Below, one piece after another: positions 1 through 4,463 of a DNA stretch of 6,389 nt (its first letter is position 1; each line of letters begins with the position of its first letter). The DNA comes from Zoogloea sp. Its GTDB lineage: Bacteria; Pseudomonadota; Gammaproteobacteria; Burkholderiales; Rhodocyclaceae. A model generated the notes under the pieces. It saw only the letters and a program-made list of their open reading frames with translations. It was not told the DNA's origin and searched no databases. The position numbers were made by a program, and so were the translations under genes. The DNA lies in NCBI GenBank assembly GCA_016790385.1, contig JAEUNV010000134.1, positions 1 through 6,389 on the forward strand, read 5' to 3'.

Positions 1-258
1 AAGTGGGTTGTTGATCGCGTTCGCGGCCGCGTCGCCGCCACCGAGAACGCCCTCGGCTGGATGCCCCAGTACGAAGACATCGACTGGACCGGCTCCGACG
101 TCACCAAGGAAGAGTTCGACGCCCTGGTCAAGATCGACGCCGAAGCTTGGAAGACCGAGCTGGCCGGCCACAAGGAGTGGTTCGACAAGCTGCAGGATCG
201 CCTGCCCAAGCAGTTCATGCTCAAGCGCGAACTGTTCGAGCTGGCCCTGTCGGTGTAA
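1..258 (+). CDS. pckG: Phosphoenolpyruvate carboxykinase (GTP), C-terminal end (partial)
   Basis: This is the last 85 codons of a gene that enters from the left edge in frame 1 and stops at TAA 256-258. The visible protein runs from KWVVDRVRG through [17 protein letters not shown] and [16 protein letters not shown] to [17 protein letters not shown]. This is the characteristic carboxy-terminal helical end of GTP-dependent PEP carboxykinase, which reversibly converts oxaloacetate and GTP to PEP, GDP and CO2 in the cytosol for gluconeogenesis and anaplerosis. The GTP family is recognised by the conserved ..DWTG..(x)n..AW..EL..H.E.F.KL..RLP pattern; ATP-type PckA lacks this tail. The catalytic centre and the P-loop are outside the window, so they cannot be checked. 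A strong terminator follows within 35 bases, so this gene closes its transcript. Confidence 0.9.
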   Translation, partial: KWVVDRVRGRVAATENALGWMPQYEDIDWTGSDVTKEEFDALVKIDAEAWKTELAGHKEWFDKLQDRLPKQFMLKRELFELALSV

Positions 259-292
259 TTTGGCAGCAGCCAACCGGCTGCTCCGGCACTGC

Positions 293-322
293 AAAAAAGC
301 GCTGAGCAATCGGCGCTTTTTT
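293..322 (+). terminator. Rho-independent terminator of pckG
   Basis: A 13-bp stem pairs 293-305 (A6 then GCGCTGA) with 310-322 (TCGGCGC then T6) with a single G.U pair. It closes on a GCAA tetraloop (306-309), a GNRA loop. The T6 run, followed by G and T5, gives a classic intrinsic terminator for pckG. Because the A-run and T-run are mirrored, it could also work on the minus strand. The aminotransferase start is only 25 bases further on. Confidence 0.9.
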
Positions 323-347
323 GTTTTTGCTTGAGGAAAACACGCGA

Positions 348-1511
348 ATGCCCCCCCTTGCCCGTCGCATGGCCGACATCCAGCCCTTCCACGTAATGGA
401 GATTCTCAAGCGCGCCCACGAACTGAGCGCAGCCGGGCGTGACATCATCCATCTCGAAGTGGGCGAACCGGATTTCCCCAGCCCTCCACCGATCGTCGAA
501 GCTGCCCAGCGCTTTCTCGCCAGCGGTCATGTGCATTACACCCCGGCCCTTGGCCTCACACGCTTGCGCGAGGCCATCGCCCGCTTTTACCACAATCGCT
601 TCGGCGCCGACGTCGCCCCCGAACGCATCATCGTGACGCCCGGCGCATCTGGTGCACTGATGCTCGCCTTGGGCGTACTCACCAACCCTGGGGACGAATG
701 GCTCCTCCCGGACCCCGGCTACCCCTCCAACCGCCATCTGGTGCGGAGCTTCGAAGGCCGGCCAGTGGCCCTGCCGGTACAGGCCGACACCCGATTTCAG
801 CCCACCCCGGACCAGGTGAATGCGGCCTGGACGCCCAACACCCGGGGCCTGATCGTCGCCTCCCCCGCCAACCCCACGGGCACCCTCCTCAGCCTCGACG
901 AGATCTCGGCCCTTCATCACTGCGTAAAGGCGCGGCGCGGCACTCTGATCGTGGACGAGATCTATCAGGGCCTCAACTACGGCGTGGAAGCCAGCACCGC
1001 CCTATCACGCCTTGACGAAGTCTTCGTGGTGAACAGCTTCTCCAAGTATTTCGGCATGACCGGCTGGCGCCTCGGCTGGATGGTGGTCCCTCCCACCTAT
1101 GTGCGCGAGATCGAAAAGCTGGCCCAGCACTTTTTCATTTCGCCCTCCACGCCTGCCCAGCACGCCGCACTCGCCGCCTTTGCGCCTGACACCCTGGAGA
1201 TCCTGGAAGCACGTCGGCATGCCTTTGCCAAGCGTCGCAATGCCCTGCTGCCCGCCCTGCGCCAGATTGGCTTTCGCTTCGCCACCGAACCCCAGGGCGC
1301 GTTTTACCTTTATGCCGACATTTCGGGCCTGGCCGACAGCAGCGAGACCTTGGCCAAACGCCTCATCGAGGAAGCCGGTGTGGCCACCACCCCAGGGTTG
1401 GACTTCGGAGACAACGCGCCGGAACAACACTTGCGCATCGCCTACACTACCGACGAGGCCCGCCTGAAGGAAGCAGCCGAGCGCATCGGGCGCGTGCTCA
1501 ATCAGCACTGA
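348..1511 (+). CDS. PLP-dependent class I/II aminotransferase
   Basis: A 387-residue cytosolic fold-type I aminotransferase (AspC/AlaA-like superfamily, COG0436 type) that moves an amino group between an amino acid and a 2-oxo acid. Visible landmarks in order: GEPDF (39-43), YTPALG (64-69), the cofactor phosphate loop GASGAL (99-104), SPANPTG with Asn175, DEIY with Asp203 and Tyr206 contacting the pyridine ring, and SFSKYFGMTGWRLGW with the Schiff-base Lys233. Arg363 in LRIAY is the expected substrate-carboxylate arginine. All key residues are intact and the length is normal for the family. ATG 348 is preferred: GAGG at 333-336 lies 11 bases upstream. An in-frame TTG at 321 would start inside the terminator stem. 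The exact amino donor and acceptor cannot be read from sequence; aspartate, alanine or aromatic substrates are all possible. It stands alone between two terminators. Confidence 0.93.
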   Translation: MPPLARRMADIQPFHVMEILKRAHELSAAGRDIIHLEVGEPDFPSPPPIVEAAQRFLASGHVHYTPALGLTRLREAIARFYHNRFGADVAPERIIVTPGASGALMLALGVLTNPGDEWLLPDPGYPSNRHLVRSFEGRPVALPVQADTRFQPTPDQVNAAWTPNTRGLIVASPANPTGTLLSLDEISALHHCVKARRGTLIVDEIYQGLNYGVEASTALSRLDEVFVVNSFSKYFGMTGWRLGWMVVPPTYVREIEKLAQHFFISPSTPAQHAALAAFAPDTLEILEARRHAFAKRRNALLPALRQIGFRFATEPQGAFYLYADISGLADSSETLAKRLIEEAGVATTPGLDFGDNAPEQHLRIAYTTDEARLKEAAERIGRVLNQH

Positions 1512-1603
1512 CGGATTATTCCTGCCATGCCCTCGTTCACAGGCATGACACCGCCGGGAGCACGCTGCATCCACCCTCCGCCACCCTGCCGGACGCAGGC
1601 GAT

Positions 1604-1634
1604 AAAAAAACCCGCCAATCAGGCGGGTTTTTTT
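1604..1634. terminator. Bidirectional terminator between aminotransferase and transglycosylase genes
   Basis: A perfect 13-bp inverted repeat, A7 CCCGCC (1604-1616) and GGCGGG T7 (1622-1634), with a five-base loop AATCA. Each strand reads a GC stem followed by seven U residues. It therefore suits both convergent genes: the aminotransferase ending at 1511 on the plus strand and the transglycosylase ending at 1658 on the minus strand. Confidence 0.93.
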
Positions 1635-1657
1635 CTTCCCTCGGTTAGCGGTGCATG

Positions 1658-2359
1658 TCAGGCACCAACAAACCGGCCACTGCTTCGAGCCACCTGGGCC
1701 AGCGCGGCCTTCACGGCCATCACCTTGTTGGCGTAGGGCGTGGCAGGGTCGCTGGACCCGTTGTATTGCTGCAAGGCACGCTCAACGGAACCGGTGGTCC
1801 GAATGTATTCCTTGAGCACCTGGGCTCCGACACGAATGTTGGTCTCAGGATCAAACAGGGCCGCCCGGTCAGACTTGACATCCACCTTGTCCGGATGCCA
1901 TTTCGGGATGATCTGCATCAGGCCTTGCGCACCCATCGGGCTTTCGGCGAAAGGATTGAAGCGGGATTCAATGGCCATCACAGCCACCAGCAACAAGGGA
2001 TCGACCCCCACGTTGCGCCCCGTCTGTTGGGCGGAGGCCAACAGCGGCTCGAGCGCCACCGCCGAAACCTGATAACGCTTGGCAATGTACATCTTGACCC
2101 GCTGCAGATCCGGGCTCAGCTTGGCAGCAGGGCTTTCCGAGGCCTGAACCAACTCGGGTTCGGGCTCTTCCGCCATCGCGGTGATGGCAGGCTCTTCAGT
2201 GAAACTTCCCAGGGCCAGACCCTGGATACCATGATTGGCGATACGGGACGCCACAAAAAGGGTGACGATCAGGCCAGCGACGAGAAGACCGCCGTGGGCG
2301 AAATGGAGCATGAATGAAGCCGCGTGACGTGCGTACTTCGTGATACGAGTTGCGAACAT
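1658..2359 (-). CDS. Membrane-anchored lytic transglycosylase (SLT/Slt70-like domain)
   Basis: A 233-residue protein expected to cleave the MurNAc-GlcNAc bond of peptidoglycan, leaving 1,6-anhydro-MurNAc ends. The N-terminus is short and basic, followed by one hydrophobic segment (about residues 17-39). No lipobox or clear signal-peptidase site was seen, so a single anchor with the enzyme in the periplasm is likely. An acidic, Pro-rich linker (about 54-80) precedes the catalytic domain (about 105-228). Domain motifs: AIESRFNP with catalytic Glu131, SPMGAQGLMQI (140-150), the NIRVGAQVL helix (174-182) and ALQQYNGS (195-202). All the conserved SLT motifs are present, which supports an active enzyme. 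ATG 2359 is chosen because AAGGAG (2365-2370) stands five bases upstream. The frame stays open to 2461, but that extension has no such site and unlikely composition. Its promoter appears to lie more than 300 bases upstream. Confidence 0.92.
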   Translation of the reverse strand: MFATRITKYARHAASFMLHFAHGGLLVAGLIVTLFVASRIANHGIQGLALGSFTEEPAITAMAEEPEPELVQASESPAAKLSPDLQRVKMYIAKRYQVSAVALEPLLASAQQTGRNVGVDPLLLVAVMAIESRFNPFAESPMGAQGLMQIIPKWHPDKVDVKSDRAALFDPETNIRVGAQVLKEYIRTTGSVERALQQYNGSSDPATPYANKVMAVKAALAQVARSSGRFVGA

Positions 2360-2563
2360 GGGCTCTCCTTTCTGTGGCCACGGCCCACAATTGCGCACGC
2401 AAACCCGCCCCCGAGAGGGTACGGAGAATTCGCTTGTATCACCCGACAGCCCTTGAAACACGGGGCTGGGTTCAACTCGTCAGCCTGCAACAGCACCGAC
2501 GGCAATCAAGAGCCAGGTCGCCAGGGGTTGATCCAAACACGCTGACGCAACCAGACAGCGTGC

Positions 2564-2681
2564 CAAAAAAAGCATCAAAACCAGACCTTGGGACGGTCAG
2601 TAGCCGGAGGGAAGAGGCCCGGCTATGCGAAGGTTTCGATACCGACGTTTAACAAAATTTTCGCGTGCTGCACTGCACACA
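2564..2681 (-). ncRNA. Possible structured small RNA or leader RNA
   Basis: Transcription from the promoter at 2688-2716 should begin near 2681. The RNA then reaches a three-way-junction fold. A 9-bp closing stem pairs 2632-2640 with 2574-2582 (one G.U). One inner hairpin has a 7-bp stem, UAGCCGG/CCGGCUA (2619-2625 with 2601-2607), and a C/U-rich loop GCCUCUUCCCU. A smaller hairpin GACC/GGUC (2595-2598 with 2584-2587) has loop GUCCCAA. Two bases after the closing stem comes a run of seven U residues (2571-2565). Promoter, compact fold and U-run fit a small RNA of about 115 nt. The pyrimidine loop, complementary to Shine-Dalgarno-type purine runs, is the kind used by trans-acting RNAs. It matches no riboswitch class I can recognise by eye. 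It could instead be a cis attenuator for the transglycosylase gene, or chance folding. Confidence 0.35.
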
Positions 2682-2687
2682 GATCGC

Positions 2688-2716
2688 ATTCTATTGATTC
2701 GACTGGGTTTTGTCAA
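2688..2716 (-). promoter_or_regulatory. Sigma-70 promoter reading toward the transglycosylase gene
   Basis: On the minus strand the -35 is an exact TTGACA (2716-2711), the spacer is 17 bases, and the -10 is TAGAAT (2693-2688), five of six consensus bases. Start of transcription is expected near 2681, about 320 bases before the transglycosylase ATG. A repeated TGCAC dyad (GTGC-N6-GCAC, 2665-2678) lies around and just after the predicted start and could be an operator, though its short arms make this weak. Confidence 0.7.
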
Positions 2717-2848
2717 ACCGGGCAATCCCCGATAGCCAATACAGCAAGCCCGAAAGCATAATCCGAGATCCCCGCTGTATGCCCGTCTTGAGGCACTCGG
2801 AGATGGAAACCCAGCCCCGGAGCGGCTTTGCGAGCACCCCCAACAGGC

Positions 2849-3469
2849 TCACGCAGGCCGCGCGCCAACTGGAAAAGGCCAAGCCACCAGGAGCTCATCG
2901 TCGTCGCTCCCCCACCCGTCCGGCTCGATCCGGGATGCCACTTCGCCCTGACCTGCATCGCTCAGCAACTGCCGCAGACGCGCCCATGAAAACCGGGGGC
3001 CGGGATCCGTCTTACGCCCTGGAGCAATGTGGGAATGACCGGTGATGCCCGCAATCGGAAAACGCACGCACAAGTCAGCAATCAGGCCGGCCAGCACCGC
3101 GTACTGGACGGCCTCGAAAGGCAGCGTGTCGCAACCTTCCAGTTCGATACCGATGGAGAAGTCGTTACAGCGCTCACGACCCCGCCACATGGAGACTCCG
3201 GCATGCCAGGCGCGCAGCTCAGGTGGCACGAAGCAGATCAACGCCCCGGTGCGCCGGATGAAGTAATGGGCTGACACTCGCAGGGTGTGGATCTGCGCAT
3301 AGTAAGGGTGCCCGGACGGATCGAGACGGTTGGTGAAGAGCTGCTCGACACCTGATCCTCCGAAGCGCTCAGGGGGCAGGCTGATGGCGTGGATGACAAT
3401 CAGTTCGGGCACGGAGCCATCGGGGCGACTGTCAGCGTTAGGAGAACGGATCAGATGTGGATCGGGCAT
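2849..3469 (-). CDS. ampD: 1,6-anhydro-N-acetylmuramyl-L-alanine amidase AmpD
   Basis: A 206-residue cytosolic zinc amidase of the AmpD (amidase_2) family. It cuts the stem peptide from 1,6-anhydro-MurNAc during wall recycling and so, in species with AmpR/AmpC, keeps beta-lactamase induction low. It follows E. coli AmpD from memory almost block for block: VIHAISLP with zinc ligand His27, LFTNRLDPSGHPYY, LRVSAHYFIRR, RAWHAGVS, GRERCNDFSIGIELEG with the expected catalytic Glu109, GHSHIAPGRKTDPGP with His145 and Asp155 as remaining zinc ligands and Lys153. There is no signal peptide. A C-terminal tail of about 35 residues (171-206), acidic in its middle, goes beyond the usual domain end. ATG 3469 is chosen because homology begins at once (PHLIRSPNADSRP). 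The ribosome site is weak (AGG, seven bases upstream), and the upstream in-frame GTG 3529 falls inside the pilA terminator. Confidence 0.95.
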   Translation of the reverse strand: MPDPHLIRSPNADSRPDGSVPELIVIHAISLPPERFGGSGVEQLFTNRLDPSGHPYYAQIHTLRVSAHYFIRRTGALICFVPPELRAWHAGVSMWRGRERCNDFSIGIELEGCDTLPFEAVQYAVLAGLIADLCVRFPIAGITGHSHIAPGRKTDPGPRFSWARLRQLLSDAGQGEVASRIEPDGWGSDDDELLVAWPFPVGARPA

Positions 3470-3503
3470 GTTCAGCCTGAAAACAGGATCATGAAAGGGC
3501 GCC

Positions 3504-3542
3504 AAAAAGCCTAGAGCCCCGCAGATCACTCTGCAGGGCTCT
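3504..3542 (-). terminator. Rho-independent terminator of pilA
   Basis: Read on the minus strand, a 13-bp stem with one U.G pair joins 3542-3530 (AGAGCCCTGCAGA) to 3525-3513 (TCTGCGGGGCTCT) around a GTGA (GNRA) tetraloop at 3529-3526. After AGGC comes T5 at 3508-3504. It begins about 50 bases past the pilA stop codon. The plus strand has no T-run on the other side, so it acts in the pilA direction only. Confidence 0.85.
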
Positions 3543-3594
3543 AGGCCGAATCTGCAACCCGGAAAGCGTAGGTCCGGATCAGATCAAACGTCCG

Positions 3595-4017
3595 TTACAC
3601 ACCCGGGCAACCAGGGCTGGTGTACTTCAACGCGGCAGACGAGGCACAAGTCCAAACGCCCGCGGCAGTACGACTCCAAGTAATCGTCGTGCCGTTGACA
3701 GGAGCAGGACCACTGTTAATCGTACAGATGAAGGTCGCAACACCGGCAGCGTTGGTGGCAGCGAGACCACAATTGCCGGTCGTAGCCTGCATACCCGAGG
3801 CAGTCATCGCTTCCGCATTGGTCAGGGCGGAGTTGCGGGACAACTCGGTTTCGATCAGCTTCTGACCCGAGGAAACCTCAGCCAGCGCAGCGCTCCACTT
3901 GGACTTGGCCACATAGTCCTGATACTGGGGAACGGCCACGGCAGCCAGAATGCCGATGATCGCAACAACGATCATCAGTTCAATCAGGGTAAAACCAGCT
4001 TGAGCTTGCTTTTTCAT
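3595..4017 (-). CDS. pilA: Type IV major pilin (PilA-like prepilin)
   Basis: A 140-residue type IVa prepilin, the structural subunit of retractable surface pili used in twitching, adhesion and DNA uptake. The leader MKKQAQAG is short and basic; prepilin peptidase PilD should cut after Gly8 and methylate Phe9. The mature end [27 protein letters not shown] has the invariant Glu at mature position 5 (residue 13), the hydrophobic helix and Pro30. Four cysteines (83, 98, 124, 137) follow; 124-137 would close the C-terminal D-region loop and 83-98 an inner loop. The length is typical for the short pilins. ATG 4017 has AGGAG (4030-4026) eight bases upstream. A sigma-54 promoter of textbook form stands upstream, as expected for PilS/PilR-controlled pilA. 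The assembly genes are not in this window, so a minor or paralogous pilin cannot be fully excluded. Confidence 0.94.
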   Translation of the reverse strand: MKKQAQAGFTLIELMIVVAIIGILAAVAVPQYQDYVAKSKWSAALAEVSSGQKLIETELSRNSALTNAEAMTASGMQATTGNCGLAATNAAGVATFICTINSGPAPVNGTTITWSRTAAGVWTCASSAALKYTSPGCPGV

Positions 4018-4096
4018 GATGACATCTCCTATGAACGGCTAAGTATGGGTTTCAAGCATTTCGGATTTGAGCAGGATCATCCGATGCAAAATGTGT

Positions 4097-4112
4097 TGCA
4101 ACCCTCGTGCCA
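4097..4112 (-). promoter_or_regulatory. Sigma-54 promoter of pilA
   Basis: The minus strand reads TGGCACG-AGGG-TTGCA, an exact match to the -24/-12 consensus TGGCAYG-N4-YTGCW, with GG (4111-4110) and GC (4099-4098) ten bases apart. The predicted start near 4086 leaves a leader of about 69 nt. Sigma-54 promoters need an AAA+ activator; for pilA this is normally PilR, whose gene is not in the window. Confidence 0.9.
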
Positions 4113-4142
4113 ATCTCATGAAAAAAGATGTAACTCCTTATT

Positions 4143-4155
4143 TATCAAACATTTG
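4143..4155 (+). promoter_or_regulatory. IHF-type bending site upstream of pilA
   Basis: TATCAA-ACAT-TTG matches the IHF consensus WATCAA-N4-TTR at every defined base. Its centre is about 63 bases upstream of the predicted pilA start, between the sigma-54 promoter and the inverted-repeat cluster. That is the usual place for a bend that brings a remote activator to the polymerase. The short consensus can occur by chance in AT-rich DNA such as this. Confidence 0.55.
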
Positions 4156-4190
4156 AAACAAGACATCGCCGCTCCCGACGCGGCACGTCA

Positions 4191-4247
4191 GCCAAGCAGG
4201 CCTTGGCATGTGACGCGTTGCGTCACATGCCATGCCGAAATGCGGCA
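4191..4247. promoter_or_regulatory. Cluster of inverted repeats, likely activator/operator sites
   Basis: Three dyads stand side by side. GCCAAG-N5-CTTGGC is at 4191-4207. A perfect 13-bp repeat, TGGCATGTGACGC/GCGTCACATGCCA, separated by only GTT, is at 4204-4232. TGCCG-N5-CGGCA is at 4233-4247. No T-run flanks the large repeat on either strand, so it is not a terminator. Its centre (4218) is about 132 bases upstream of the predicted pilA start and about 225 upstream of the amtB start, so it is better placed as an upstream activating sequence for pilA (PilR or another regulator). The inner TGTGA-N9-TCACA is not the N6 spacing of CRP/Vfr. Confidence 0.5.
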
Positions 4248-4309
4248 GTCATGCCATTGCCGGGTAAGAGAACGCAGCGATTGCCAAGATTGGACAGAAC
4301 GCCCGCATA

Positions 4310-4324
4310 GCACCATACAAGTGC
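4310..4324 (+). promoter_or_regulatory. NtrC-type enhancer site, distal
   Basis: GCACC-ATACA-AGTGC fits the NtrC dyad GCACY-N5-RGTGC exactly. The centre is near -126 relative to the predicted amtB start, 31 bases (about three helical turns) from the next site, so dimers would bind the same DNA face. Confidence 0.65.
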
Positions 4325-4338
4325 GTTTATGCCAGCGG

Positions 4339-4357
4339 ATGCACACATTCAGTGCAT
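4339..4357 (+). promoter_or_regulatory. NtrC-type enhancer site, proximal
   Basis: ATGCAC-N7-GTGCAT is a perfect 6-bp dyad with the NtrC half-site spacing (TGCAC-N7-GTGCA). The centre, 4348, lies near -95 of the predicted amtB start. With the distal site it resembles the paired enhancer of nitrogen-regulated sigma-54 genes such as glnA. Confidence 0.7.
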
Positions 4358-4417
4358 ATTCCAACCCCGGGTTTCGCGAAAGCCATTGTTTTTCCTGAAG
4401 TTTTTTTGAAACAAGGC

Positions 4418-4433
4418 TGGCATGGCACCTGCT
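4418..4433 (+). promoter_or_regulatory. Sigma-54 promoter of amtB
   Basis: TGGCATG-GCAC-CTGCT matches TGGCAYG-N4-YTGCW, with GG (4419-4420) and GC (4431-4432) ten bases apart. The start should be near 4443, giving a leader of about 20 nt before ATG 4464. Control by NtrC under nitrogen limitation is the normal mode for amtB and agrees with the two upstream dyads. Confidence 0.8.
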
Positions 4434-4440
4434 TGGTGCC
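4424..4440. promoter_or_regulatory. NtrC-like dyad lying across the amtB promoter core
   Basis: GGCACC-TGCTT-GGTGCC is a perfect 6-bp dyad that contains GCACC-N5-GGTGC, again the NtrC consensus. Its centre (4432) falls on the -12 element, 84 bases (eight turns) from the proximal enhancer site. Bound protein would compete with polymerase, so a limiting or repressing role is possible. It ends before the predicted transcription start, so it should not act as an RNA hairpin. Confidence 0.45.
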
Positions 4441-4463
4441 TCGCTTCATTTACGGAGCCCAAA

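Larger units (their letters stand above)
2360..2848 (-). other. Gene-poor stretch: long leader and promoter region of the transglycosylase gene
   Basis: No convincing gene lies in these 489 bases. On the minus strand, 2688-2716 holds a strong promoter, about 2681 to 2564 folds well and ends in a U-run, and 2360-2563 would be the rest of the leader. The leader has a 7-bp hairpin, CACGCTG/CAGCGTG (2539-2563), and a small hairpin, TGTGG/CCACA, just ahead of the ribosome binding site. A 31-codon hydrophobic reading frame (2480-2575, minus) starts at an ATG on the edge of the folded segment; its ribosome site is weak (AAGG, ten bases away). From 2717 to 2848, between the promoter and the ampD stop, only poorly coding frames are seen and no clear terminator for ampD. 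Confidence 0.5.

Noticed and set aside
1005..1574. 189-codon open frame on the minus strand over the aminotransferase
   Set aside because: Antisense shadow of the conserved PLP enzyme; no motif and no good ribosome site.
1655..2317. 220-codon plus-strand frame over the transglycosylase
   Set aside because: His/Gly-rich shadow of the SLT gene on the opposite strand; its start falls at the end of that gene.
2360..2560. Known riboswitch upstream of the transglycosylase (c-di-AMP, c-di-GMP, cobalamin, SAM types considered)
   Set aside because: None of the conserved core strings I know for these classes is present; a covariance-model search would be needed to settle it.
2691..2958. Minus-strand frames overlapping the ampD end (MSSWWLGLFQLARG... 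and an alternative TTG frame with a hydrophobic end)
   Set aside because: One overlaps ampD by many codons, neither has a ribosome site or a recognisable family, and the second ends across the promoter at 2688-2716. A decayed small gene cannot be excluded but is not supported.
2710..3045. 111-codon plus-strand frame
   Set aside because: TTG start, no ribosome site, Arg/Pro/Ser-rich composition, and it runs antisense to the conserved ampD end.
4204..4232. Perfect palindrome considered as a terminator or as a CRP/Vfr site
   Set aside because: There is no T-run on either side, and the TGTGA/TCACA halves are nine bases apart instead of six.
4241..4256. Second sigma-54-like site on the minus strand (TGGCATGACTGCCGCA)
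   Set aside because: GG and GC are correctly spaced but the -12 reads CCGCA instead of YTGCA, and it points into the repeat cluster 130 bases behind the far better pilA promoter. It could at most be a decoy binding site.
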